Assembly: GCA_937921035.1 (NCBI GenBank)
Contig: CALEUL010000060.1
Coordinates: 141,502 to 205,501 of the forward strand
DNA: 64,000 bases
Reading direction: 5' to 3'
Source of the DNA: an uncultured Porphyromonadaceae bacterium
GTDB lineage: Bacteria; Bacteroidota; Bacteroidia; Bacteroidales; Muribaculaceae
How positions within the stretch are numbered: the first letter of the stretch is position 1; the number at the start of each line of letters is the position of its first letter. Shown one piece after another: positions 51,675-60,152 of the stretch. Both the position numbers and the translations under genes were made by a program. Below the pieces are notes generated by a model, which was not told the DNA's origin, searched no databases, and saw only the letters and a program-made list of their open reading frames with translations.

Positions 51675-53306
51675 ATGAAATCTAAAAACAAGAAGAACGT
51701 TCATTCGCCATCCGGCGCCAGGTTGCTTGTAGCACTGTTTGCGTCGGTAGCTGCTTTGTCGCTGCAGGGCGCAACGCCCGAGCAGGCGCGTCTTCTTGTC
51801 AATATAATTGTGGACGGGCTGGACGCGAACTACATCGACCTGTTGCGCGACCACCTCACCGACAACGGCTTCAAGCGCCTCGAACGCGACGGCGTACAGT
51901 TCACAGCCGACTACGGCACCCCTCTGGACGCCACCGCCGCCACGGCAACACTGATGACCGGCGCAAGTCCTTCGCTGACAGGCATTGCTTCAAGTTCGTA
52001 CTACGACCGCTACGGCATGCGCCCGCAGCAGACGTACACCGACAATTCTACCCTCGGCAACTTCACCACATGGGGCAGTTCGCCGGCGTCGCTGCGCGTC
52101 TCCACTATCTCGGACGAGCTGCGCATCGCCTCCGCCGGCACCAATCTGGTATACTCGATAGCTCCTGCACCGGGCGTGGCGATGGGTCTGGCGGGCCACA
52201 ACGCCACAAGCGCTGTATGGCTCGACCGCAAGACCGGCAACTGGGCATCGTCCACATCATACCACGAAATACCCGCCAACATTGCCGTGCGCAACCGCAT
52301 GCGCCCGCTCAAGGCCCGGCTGGACACTATGACGTGGAAACCATCGTTGCCTCCGGGCACATATCCCCACGTTCCCGATTATCTCTCAAAATACCCCTTC
52401 TCACATAATTTCCCGCGCAGCAGCGCCGACAGGATCGATATGTTCCTGTCCTCGCCGCTTGTAAACCACGAGGTTACCGATGTAGCCGCCGACATTATGC
52501 GCACGCAGAAGTTAGGCACACACGAAGGAACCACCGACGTGCTCAACATCGGATACAACCTCAACCCATATCCTTTCGGACGCCAGAGCGACAAGCGCGT
52601 GGAGACAATGGACGCCTACGTGAAACTGGACCGCGACCTCAATGCCCTTTTCACAGACATTGACAAGCGCGTAGGCGCAGGACGTACCGTCATTATGCTT
52701 GCGGCCACGCCTGCACGCCCACAGCGACGACGCGACGAGGACGAATGGAAGATTCCGTACGGTGAATTCTCCACCCGCAAGGCCGTTTCGCTGCTCAACG
52801 TCTATCTGATGGCGCTCCACGGCAACGGAGACTTTATAAGCGCATACCACGACGGACATATATTCCTTAACCACAATCTGATAAAGGAACTGAAGCTGAA
52901 TATCGCCGATGTGCGCGAGGAAGCTGCCCAGTTCCTTGTGCGTATGACGGGCGTTGACCGCGCCTACACAATCGACGATATAGTTGCGGGACGCGCCGGC
53001 GAGAAGCCCGACGCTCTGCGACGCAACACAGTGGTAGCTACCGCAGGCGACATAATCCTCTATGCCGCGCCTGGCTTCGAGATTGTGGACGATTACAACA
53101 ACAACGACCCCGACGCCGCCCGGCGCAACATGGTGCAGACAACTGCCCTGCCCTATGCCCGGGTATTTATCGTTGCTCCGTCGGTGCCAGCGCAGGTGCT
53201 CGACACTCCCGTCGACGCTCGCGCAATCGCACCAACCGTGGCCGGCATTCTGCGCATTCGTTCGCCAAATGCTGCCGGTTCGGCGCCCATTCGGCTCAAA
53301 AAATAG
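51675..53306 (+). CDS. Alkaline-phosphatase-superfamily exported protein, active site unusual
   Basis: A 543-residue protein with a basic N-terminus and a hydrophobic stretch (LLVALFASVAALSLQGA), so exported. LLVNIIVDGLD matches the first metal-binding strand of the type I phosphodiesterase/alkaline phosphatase fold, with Asp48. The nucleophile region reads DATAATATLMTGASPSLTGI; the Thr and the TG.SP..TGI end fit the family, but the usual His after the Thr (as in PGHA) is missing. Later blocks include GLAGHNATSAVWLDRKTGNW and a C-terminal LDTPVDARAIAPTVAGILRI, the usual last strand. It is either a divergent phosphodiesterase or an inactive member. Confidence 0.7.
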   Translation: MKSKNKKNVHSPSGARLLVALFASVAALSLQGATPEQARLLVNIIVDGLDANYIDLLRDHLTDNGFKRLERDGVQFTADYGTPLDATAATATLMTGASPSLTGIASSSYYDRYGMRPQQTYTDNSTLGNFTTWGSSPASLRVSTISDELRIASAGTNLVYSIAPAPGVAMGLAGHNATSAVWLDRKTGNWASSTSYHEIPANIAVRNRMRPLKARLDTMTWKPSLPPGTYPHVPDYLSKYPFSHNFPRSSADRIDMFLSSPLVNHEVTDVAADIMRTQKLGTHEGTTDVLNIGYNLNPYPFGRQSDKRVETMDAYVKLDRDLNALFTDIDKRVGAGRTVIMLAATPARPQRRRDEDEWKIPYGEFSTRKAVSLLNVYLMALHGNGDFISAYHDGHIFLNHNLIKELKLNIADVREEAAQFLVRMTGVDRAYTIDDIVAGRAGEKPDALRRNTVVATAGDIILYAAPGFEIVDDYNNNDPDAARRNMVQTTALPYARVFIVAPSVPAQVLDTPVDARAIAPTVAGILRIRSPNAAGSAPIRLKK

Positions 53307-53338
53307 GCCAAGGCGCATTTTATTCCGCTGAGATTTCG

Positions 53339-53346
53339 TAACTTTG
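53339..53346 (+). promoter_or_regulatory. -7 promoter box for secA
   Basis: TAACTTTG, 52 bases before the secA ATG. Confidence 0.65.
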
Positions 53347-53397
53347 CCTGTCCGCCCCGAAAGCGGACTTTGAACCGTAATATCAAAAAAACTATAT

Positions 53398-56300
53398 ATG
53401 TCTTTTACAACAATCCTAAAAAAACTATTCGGAGACAAATCATCCCGCGATCTGAAGGCGATACAGCCTATCCTTTCTAAGGTAAAGGAACAGATTCCCG
53501 TAATGGAGAAGCTGGACAACGACGGCCTGCGTGCCAAAATCAACGAAGTGCGCGCCGATATCGCCGCCGCAACTCAACAGGACAACGACGCAATTGCCAA
53601 ACTCCGCGCCGAGGTCGAGGAACTGCCCTTCGAGCAGCGCCAGCCACTGTGGGACAAAATCGACGTCCATGAAAAAAGCATCCTCGACATCATAGAGGAC
53701 AAACTAAACGAGCATCTGCCCGTAGTATTCGCCGCCGTGCGCGAGACTGCCGCACGCTTCGCCAAAAACGAGACTATCGAGGTTACCGCAACCGATTTCG
53801 ACCGCAACCTTGCCGGCGAAGGCCGCTCGTTCGTTTCCATAGAGTGCGACAAAGCTATCTGGAAGAACCACTGGATGGCCGGCGGCAACGAAGTTACATG
53901 GGACATGACCCACTACGACGTTCAGCTCATCGGCGGCATCGTGCTGCACCAGGGAAAGATTGCCGAAATGGCAACCGGCGAAGGCAAGACACTCGTGGCA
54001 ACGCTGCCCGTGTTCCTGCGCTCGCTTTCGCGACGCGGAGTACACGTCGTTACCGTGAACGACTACCTTGCCAAGCGCGACTCCGAATGGATGGGCCCGC
54101 TATACATGTTCCACGGCGCTTCCGTAGACTGCATCGACAAACATCAGCCCAACACTCCTGAACGCCGCCGCGCCTACGAGTGCGACATCACATACGGCAC
54201 AAACAACGAATTCGGCTTCGACTATCTGCGCGACAACATGGCTATGTCGCCCGAGGACCTCGTGCAGCGCAAGCACTACTATGCCATCGTCGACGAGGTC
54301 GATTCCGTACTTATCGACGACGCCCGCACACCTCTTATCATATCCGGTCCCGTACCCAAGGGCGACGCTCAGCTGTTCGACGAATATAAATCCAACGTAC
54401 AGAAAGTTGTCAACGCCCAGACACGCCTTGTAACCGGCATCCTCGCCGAAGCCAAGGAAAAACTCGCCTCCTCCGACAAGGACGTCCGCAAGGAAGGCGC
54501 CCTGCTGCTCTTCCGCGCCTTCAAGGGCCTGCCCAAGAACAGCGCCCTAATCCGCTTCCTCAGCCAGGAAGGCATGAAGAACATCCTCCTCGAAACCGAA
54601 GCATACTACCTGCAGGACAACGCCCGCGAAATGCCCGTGGTTACCGACCCGCTCTATTTCGTTATCGACGAGAAAAACCGCAGCGTAGAGCTTACCGACA
54701 AGGGTATCGACGAACTCACAGGCTCATCGAAGGACCCGCAGTTCTTCGTGCTGCCCGATATCGCCTCGCAACTCTCCGAACTCGAGACCATACAGAATCC
54801 GGAGGAGCGTCAGGAAAAGAAAGACGAGGCTATGGCAAACTATGCCATCAAATCGGAGCGCGTGCACACAGTTACACAGCTGCTTAAAGCATACACCCTG
54901 TTCATGCGCGACCAGGAATATGTGATCGACGACAACAAGGTGAAAATCGTCGACGAACAGACAGGCCGTATCATGGAAGGTCGCCGCTACAGCGACGGTC
55001 TGCACCAGGCAATCGAAGCCAAGGAAGGAGTGAAGGTCGAAGCCGCCACACAGACTTTCGCCACAATCACACTGCAGAACTACTTCCGCATGTACCACAA
55101 GCTTGCGGGCATGACCGGTACCGCCGAAACCGAAGCCGGCGAATTCTGGGATATCTATAAACTCGACGTGGTAACCATCCCCACAAACCGCCCCATCGCC
55201 CGTATCGACATGAACGACCGCGTGTACCGCACCAAAAAGGAGAAGTACAAGGCCGTTATAGCTGAGATTGTGAAACTTGTCAACGAGGGACGTCCCGTAC
55301 TTGTGGGCACAACGTCGGTAGACATTTCCGAGCTGCTCAGCCGCATGCTCACCATGCAGAAAATCGACCATCAGGTGCTCAACGCCAAGCTGCACCAGCG
55401 CGAGGCCGAGGTCGTTGCCCAGGCCGGACGCAAGGGATGCGTTACCATCGCCACCAACATGGCAGGCCGTGGTACCGACATCAAGCTCACCCCAGAAGTG
55501 CGTGAGGCCGGCGGTCTGGCTATCATCGGCACCGAGCGCCACGAAAGCCGCCGCGTCGACCGTCAGTTGCGTGGCCGTTCCGGCCGTCAGGGCGACCCGG
55601 GCTCATCCGTATTCTTCGTATCCTTCGAAGACCAGCTGATGCGTCTTTTCGCCACCGACCGCGTGGTAAAGATGCTGGACAAGATGGGCTACAAAGAAGA
55701 CGAGATGCTGGAGCACAGCATGGTTAACAACGCCATCGAAAAAGCTCAGAAGCGCGTGGAAGAGAACAACTTCGGTATCCGCAAGCGCCTCCTTGAATTC
55801 GACGACGTAATGAACAAACAGCGTACCTACATCTACGAGCGCCGCCGTCATGCCGTGCTTGGCGAACGCATCGGTGTGGATGTTATCAACATGCTGTACG
55901 ACACCGTCGAAAACATCATTATCTCAAACGAGACTGCCGCCCAGTACCCCGACCTCTGCAACGAAATCCTGCGCGTACTCGCTATGGAAGCTCCGTTCAC
56001 CGAGGTTGAGTACAACAGCATGACACGCGAGGAAAAAATCGAAAAACTCCATGCCGCCGCAGTGCAGCAGCTCGACCGTAAGAGCGACAAAATACGCGAG
56101 GTTGCCATGCCCGTAATAACCCAGATGGCCGAAAACACCGACTACGACGGCCTGATTATGGTGCCCATAACCGACGGCAAACGCATTTTCAACCTGCGTG
56201 TAGACCTCCGCACATCCGTACGCACCGAATGCCGCAGCATAATCAAGGAATGGCACAAGGCCCTTATGCTCGTTACCATCGACGAACTGTGGAAAGAACA

Positions 56301-56742
56301 TCTGCGCGAACTCGACCAGCTGCGCCAGAGCGTGCAGAACGCCGCATACGAGCAGAAAGACCCCCTCGTAATCTACAAGGTAGAATCTTTCCACCTGTTC
56401 GAGAGCATGCTGAGCAACCTCAATTCCAAGGCTGTATCGGCACTGATGCGCGGTCAGATATTCATGCGCCAGCCCGCTCCCCAGCAGGACTCCGAAGAAG
56501 CTCCCCAGCCAAAACGTCCCGAACTGCACGAGACTCAGGCAGAACAGCACCAGCGCCCCAACTACAAGGCCACCAAGGAAGACCTTCCCGGACAGGAAGA
56601 ACAGCGCCAGGCAGCATCTGCAAGCCAGCGTCCCGTGGAAAAGACTATGCCTGTTAAAAACGGCCCGCGCGTAGGACGCAACGACCTATGCCCCTGCGGC
56701 TCTGGCAAAAAATACAAAAACTGCCACGGCCGCGGCCTCTAA
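53398..56742 (+). CDS. secA: Preprotein translocase ATPase SecA
   Basis: A 1114-residue motor ATPase that drives proteins through SecYEG. The Walker A motif is in MATGEGKTLVA, the DEAD-type box in VDEVDSVLIDDARTPLI, and the second nucleotide-binding fold carries TNMAGRGTDIKL and GRSGRQGDPGSS. The C-terminal zinc-binding SEC-C tail is complete (GRNDLCPCGSGKKYKNCHG). The length is usual for Bacteroidetes SecA, which is longer than the roughly 900 residues of E. coli because of an insert before the preprotein-binding region (about 320-400). It has its own promoter and terminator. Confidence 0.98.
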   Translation: MSFTTILKKLFGDKSSRDLKAIQPILSKVKEQIPVMEKLDNDGLRAKINEVRADIAAATQQDNDAIAKLRAEVEELPFEQRQPLWDKIDVHEKSILDIIEDKLNEHLPVVFAAVRETAARFAKNETIEVTATDFDRNLAGEGRSFVSIECDKAIWKNHWMAGGNEVTWDMTHYDVQLIGGIVLHQGKIAEMATGEGKTLVATLPVFLRSLSRRGVHVVTVNDYLAKRDSEWMGPLYMFHGASVDCIDKHQPNTPERRRAYECDITYGTNNEFGFDYLRDNMAMSPEDLVQRKHYYAIVDEVDSVLIDDARTPLIISGPVPKGDAQLFDEYKSNVQKVVNAQTRLVTGILAEAKEKLASSDKDVRKEGALLLFRAFKGLPKNSALIRFLSQEGMKNILLETEAYYLQDNAREMPVVTDPLYFVIDEKNRSVELTDKGIDELTGSSKDPQFFVLPDIASQLSELETIQNPEERQEKKDEAMANYAIKSERVHTVTQLLKAYTLFMRDQEYVIDDNKVKIVDEQTGRIMEGRRYSDGLHQAIEAKEGVKVEAATQTFATITLQNYFRMYHKLAGMTGTAETEAGEFWDIYKLDVVTIPTNRPIARIDMNDRVYRTKKEKYKAVIAEIVKLVNEGRPVLVGTTSVDISELLSRMLTMQKIDHQVLNAKLHQREAEVVAQAGRKGCVTIATNMAGRGTDIKLTPEVREAGGLAIIGTERHESRRVDRQLRGRSGRQGDPGSSVFFVSFEDQLMRLFATDRVVKMLDKMGYKEDEMLEHSMVNNAIEKAQKRVEENNFGIRKRLLEFDDVMNKQRTYIYERRRHAVLGERIGVDVINMLYDTVENIIISNETAAQYPDLCNEILRVLAMEAPFTEVEYNSMTREEKIEKLHAAAVQQLDRKSDKIREVAMPVITQMAENTDYDGLIMVPITDGKRIFNLRVDLRTSVRTECRSIIKEWHKALMLVTIDELWKEHLRELDQLRQSVQNAAYEQKDPLVIYKVESFHLFESMLSNLNSKAVSALMRGQIFMRQPAPQQDSEEAPQPKRPELHETQAEQHQRPNYKATKEDLPGQEEQRQAASASQRPVEKTMPVKNGPRVGRNDLCPCGSGKKYKNCHGRGL

Positions 56743-56768
56743 AAACGAATAATCCCCGAAAAATCAAG

Positions 56769-56793
56769 CGGACCGGTCGTTGTGGCCGGTCCG
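56769..56793 (+). terminator. Terminator after secA
   Basis: CGGACCGG pairs with CCGGTCCG and is followed by TTTTTGC. Confidence 0.9.
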
Positions 56794-56806
56794 TTTTTGC
56801 TCTACG

Positions 56807-56998
56807 TCATATCTTTGGCTTGTGGTAGTCTATGCCGAACACCGCGGCTACGAAAGTGATGCACTCGCCGAAGGCAATCAGCACGCTCGAATGGATCTCG
56901 CCTCGCGGATTCACGATAAAACCAGCCACAAGAATCGCCGTACCCACAACAGCAAGCATCCCGCTCACAAAATTCTGAAGTTTCTTACTGTTTCCCAT
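56807..56998 (-). CDS. Small membrane protein of unknown function
   Basis: A 63-residue protein (MGNSKKLQNFVSGMLAVVG...) with two likely membrane helices (about 11-30 and 38-55) joined by a short loop containing NPRGEIHS. I do not recognise the family; the size and topology are holin-like but there is no phage context. A longer in-frame start at 57088 is rejected because a -7 box TAATTTTG (minus, 57023-57030) lies between it and the ATG at 56998. It converges on secA and diverges from the toxin-antitoxin pair. Confidence 0.6.
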   Translation of the reverse strand: MGNSKKLQNFVSGMLAVVGTAILVAGFIVNPRGEIHSSVLIAFGECITFVAAVFGIDYHKPKI

Positions 56999-57022
56999 CT
57001 TTCTGCATGATTTAATTTGCCG

Positions 57023-57030
57023 CAAAATTA
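57023..57030 (-). promoter_or_regulatory. -7 promoter box for the small membrane protein
   Basis: TAATTTTG on the minus strand, 25 bases before the ATG at 56998. Confidence 0.6.
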
Positions 57031-57132
57031 AATCACCGTCCGTCCCCCTCTCCGCCACCCCTCCCGGCGAGGAAAAACAACCAGACAAACAAAATAATTG
57101 CTCAGAATGTTTCTATATATGTAACATTTTAT

Positions 57133-57159
57133 TATCTTTGCAGCGTTATAAGGAACGCT
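57133..57159 (+). promoter_or_regulatory. Promoter and palindromic operator of the HigBA operon
   Basis: The -7 box TATCTTTG (57133-57140) is followed by AGCGTT (57142-57147), six bases, then AACGCT (57154-57159), which touches the toxin ATG. The palindrome covers the expected transcription start and is the likely binding site for the antitoxin. Confidence 0.6.
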
Positions 57160-57501
57160 ATGGAACTGAAAGCTAAGTTTGATGTTACCTACTTGGAGGC
57201 AGCTATTAGCTATCTTGAGTCATTGCCCGAAAAAGTTCAGGACAAAATAGCCTACAACATATCCAAGAGCCGTTACTTCATGGATAAAGAATTATTCAAG
57301 AAGCTCAACGATGATATCTGGGAGTTCCGCACCCGATATCAGGGTATGACCTATCGGTTATTGGCTTTTTGGGACAATGAAGCCGGGAGCCTTGTAATTG
57401 CCACTCATGGCTTTATAAAGAAATCACAAAAGACTCCCGACAACGAGATAGCCAGAGCGGAGTCGCTGAGACAGATATACTTCGACAACAAACACAAATA
57501 A
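57160..57501 (+). CDS. HigB-like toxin of the RelE superfamily
   Basis: A 113-residue protein of the phage-derived Gp49/HigB type: LESLPEKVQDKIAYNI, LFKKLNDDIWEFRTRYQGMTYRLLAFWD and VIATHGFIKKSQKTPDNEI. Members cut mRNA on the ribosome. The conserved K-L-x-D-x-I-W-E-x-R block and the GFxKKxxKTP block are intact, so the toxin looks functional. It precedes its antitoxin gene by 3 bases, the HigBA order. Confidence 0.88.
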   Translation: MELKAKFDVTYLEAAISYLESLPEKVQDKIAYNISKSRYFMDKELFKKLNDDIWEFRTRYQGMTYRLLAFWDNEAGSLVIATHGFIKKSQKTPDNEIARAESLRQIYFDNKHK

Positions 57502-57504
57502 GAT

Positions 57505-57816
57505 ATGGAAAATATGAAACTTTACACTCATGATGAAATGCTTGACCGGATTGTCGGTGAAAAAGGCACTCCCAGACGTGATGCAATGGAAGCGGAATTG
57601 CAATCATATCTCATTGGTGAAGCAATACGCCGGGCTCGCAAGGAAAAGAACCTCACCCAATCGCAGCTTGGTGAATTAATGGGAGTGCAGCGCGCACAGG
57701 TATCGCGCATCGAGAGCGGTCATAACCTGACAATCGGCACTATCGTGAGAGCATTCAAAGCTATGGGGGTTCCGGCATCGTTCTCTTTTGGAGGCGTGTC
57801 GCTGTCTCTATGCTGA
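57505..57816 (+). CDS. HigA-like antitoxin, XRE family
   Basis: A 103-residue DNA-binding antitoxin. The XRE helix-turn-helix is at about 40-92 (RRARKEKNLTQSQLGELMGV, then QVSRIESG, then TIGTIVRAFKAMG). The N-terminal segment should bind and block the toxin. It probably represses the operon through the palindrome before the toxin gene. Confidence 0.88.
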   Translation: MENMKLYTHDEMLDRIVGEKGTPRRDAMEAELQSYLIGEAIRRARKEKNLTQSQLGELMGVQRAQVSRIESGHNLTIGTIVRAFKAMGVPASFSFGGVSLSLC

Positions 57817-57838
57817 AACTATTGACAAAAACTTCATA

Positions 57839-57866
57839 GGGAAGCCGGGGTAATTCTCTGCTTCCC
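57839..57866 (+). terminator. Terminator after the HigBA operon
   Basis: GGGAAGC pairs with GCTTCCC and is followed by TTTTTCTTC. Confidence 0.75.
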
Positions 57867-57939
57867 TTTTTCTTCGGGTGATTTTGATGCGCGAAAACAA
57901 GTTTGAGCGGCGCGGAGAATGGTTTATGAAATTTTTTTT

Positions 57940-57947
57940 ATAATTTT
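57940..57947 (+). promoter_or_regulatory. -7 promoter box for the M3 peptidase, decides its start
   Basis: TAATTTTG ends one base before an in-frame ATT at 57948, so translation must begin at the ATG at 57984. Confidence 0.7.
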
Positions 57948-57983
57948 GTGATTGCTAAATACGCAACATTTTATAAGCCAGAT

Positions 57984-60122
57984 ATGAAACATTGCCTTAT
58001 CGCATTATGCGCCGCCGCACTGATGGTTGGCTGCAACTCAAAAAAAGCATCTGAAATGCACGAGAACCCATTTATGTCGACCTACGACACGCCGTACGAA
58101 ATCCCGCCGTTCGACAAGATTGAATACGACGACTATCTGCCTGCCCTCAAGGCCGGCATTGAGCAGAAAAAGGCGCAGATCGATTCCATTACCGCCAATC
58201 CCGAGGAAGCCACTTTCGACAACACAATAATGCCGCTGGAACGCTCCGGCGAGATTCTTGACCGTGTGGCATATGTTTTCTTCGCTTTGGATGAATCCAA
58301 CTCCTCCGACGAAATGGTGAAAATCGCCGAGGAATTCTACCCCACATACTCGCAGTTCGGCGACGAAATGACAATGAACGACTCTCTGTTCCAGCGCATC
58401 AAACACGTATATGACAACCGCGAGGGGCTCGATCCCGACAAGAAACTGGCCGTAGAAAACTACTACAAACAGTTCACTCGCAACGGCGCCCTTCTGCCCG
58501 CCGACAAGAAAGAGGAGCTGAAAGCCGTAAACACCGAGCTTGCAAACCTCTACCTGACATTCAACAAGAACCTGCTCGCTGCCACAAACGCTTTCGAGAT
58601 TGTAGTGGCCGACAGCACACGTCTTGCCGGACTGCCACAGTCGAGCATCGACCAGGCCGCCGAGGAAGCCCAGAACCGCAACAAGGAAGGATGGGTATTC
58701 ACCCTCCACGCTCCCAGCCGCCTGCCCCTGCTCCAGTTCGCACAGGACCGCGACCTGCGCAAGCAGATGTACGAGGGGTACACAACCCTCGCATCCGACG
58801 GCCAGTTCAACAACCTCCCCATTATCAATAAAATCCTCCAGGCTCGCGCCAAAAAGGCTGCCCTTCTCGGATTCAAGAACTTCGGCGAGTACATGACCGA
58901 CAACGTTATGGCCAAGAACGTGAAGAACGCCGAGGACCTGCTGATGCAGATCTGGGAACCTGCCGTAAGCCGTGTGAATGAGGAAGTTGCCGAAATGCAG
59001 GCTGTCGTAAAAGAAGAAGGCGCCGATTTTAAAATCGCACCCTGGGACTATTACTACTATGCAGAAAAGGTACGCAAGAAAAAATATGACCTCGACGAAA
59101 ACGAGGTACGCCAGTACTTCGCACTCGACTCCGTACGCAACGGTATCTTCAGCATGGCCGAAAAACTATACGGCGTCAAGTTCACCGAAATGCCGGACGC
59201 TCCCAAATATCATCCCGAAGTAACCGTTTACGACGTTACCGACGCTGCCACCAATGAGCACATCGCCGTGTTCATGACCGACTACTTCCCCCGCGACAGC
59301 AAGCGACAGGGCGCATGGATGAGCGAATTCAAGGGCTCCTGGCAGAACGCCGACGGAACAAGTTCGCGACCCGTCATCTACAACGTAGGCAACTTCTCGC
59401 GTCCGGGCAACGGCGTTCCCGCACTGCTCACTATCGACGAGGTAGAAACCATGTTCCACGAGTTTGGCCACGGCCTCCACGGCATGCTCTCCAAAGCACG
59501 CCTCAAGAGTCAGGCCGGTACTAACGTAGACCGCGATTTCGTTGAGCTGCCATCCCAGATTCACGAGCATTGGGCTTTCGAACCCGAAATGCTCAAGATG
59601 TATGCACACCACTGGAAAACAGGCGAGGTAATCCCCGACGCACTAATCAAGAAACTTCAGGACGCCGCAACTCATAATCAGGGCTTCTCCACCGCCGAAC
59701 TCGCTGGCGCCGCCCTCCTCGACCTCCAGTTCGGCAAACTCAATCCCACCGGAGACATCGACATCGCCGAATTCCAGCAGACCGTTGCCAACAACCTCGG
59801 CATGCCCGCAGAACTCACATTCCGCTACCGCGCTCCCTACTTCAAGCACGTCTTCGGCAGCGACGGCTACGCTTCGGGCTACTACACCTATCTCTGGGCC
59901 GAGGTACTCGATACCGACGGTTTTGAGCTCTTCAAGGAAAAAGGCATTTTCGACCCCGAGACTGCCAAATCGTTCAAAGAAAACATCCTTGAACGCGGCG
60001 GTAGCGCCGACCCGATGGAACTGTACGTCAAATTCCGCGGACACAAGCCTTCGGTAGACGCACTGCTCCGCAACCGCGGTCTGGAGAAGCACAGCAAGAT
60101 TGCTTCGCCCAAGAAAGACTGA
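57984..60122 (+). CDS. M3-family metallopeptidase lipoprotein (peptidyl-dipeptidase Dcp type)
   Basis: A 712-residue lipoprotein from the ATG at 57984 (MKHCLIALCAAALMVGC, lipobox Cys17). The zinc motif HEFGH is at 492-496 within VETMFHEFGHGLHGMLS, and the third ligand Glu is in LPSQIHEHWAFE. The protein covers the full M3 length and matches the Dcp/oligopeptidase A branch (NNLPIINKILQARAKKAALLGF). It should trim peptides in the periplasm. The aspS start follows after 30 bases; the two may be co-transcribed. Confidence 0.92.
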   Translation: MKHCLIALCAAALMVGCNSKKASEMHENPFMSTYDTPYEIPPFDKIEYDDYLPALKAGIEQKKAQIDSITANPEEATFDNTIMPLERSGEILDRVAYVFFALDESNSSDEMVKIAEEFYPTYSQFGDEMTMNDSLFQRIKHVYDNREGLDPDKKLAVENYYKQFTRNGALLPADKKEELKAVNTELANLYLTFNKNLLAATNAFEIVVADSTRLAGLPQSSIDQAAEEAQNRNKEGWVFTLHAPSRLPLLQFAQDRDLRKQMYEGYTTLASDGQFNNLPIINKILQARAKKAALLGFKNFGEYMTDNVMAKNVKNAEDLLMQIWEPAVSRVNEEVAEMQAVVKEEGADFKIAPWDYYYYAEKVRKKKYDLDENEVRQYFALDSVRNGIFSMAEKLYGVKFTEMPDAPKYHPEVTVYDVTDAATNEHIAVFMTDYFPRDSKRQGAWMSEFKGSWQNADGTSSRPVIYNVGNFSRPGNGVPALLTIDEVETMFHEFGHGLHGMLSKARLKSQAGTNVDRDFVELPSQIHEHWAFEPEMLKMYAHHWKTGEVIPDALIKKLQDAATHNQGFSTAELAGAALLDLQFGKLNPTGDIDIAEFQQTVANNLGMPAELTFRYRAPYFKHVFGSDGYASGYYTYLWAEVLDTDGFELFKEKGIFDPETAKSFKENILERGGSADPMELYVKFRGHKPSVDALLRNRGLEKHSKIASPKKD

Positions 60123-60152
60123 CAGACAAAGAAACGTTAACACTATATACCA

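Noticed and set aside
57009..57088. Thirty extra N-terminal residues on the small membrane protein
   Set aside because: They cover the promoter box and G/C-rich intergenic sequence and would put a charged stretch before the first membrane helix.
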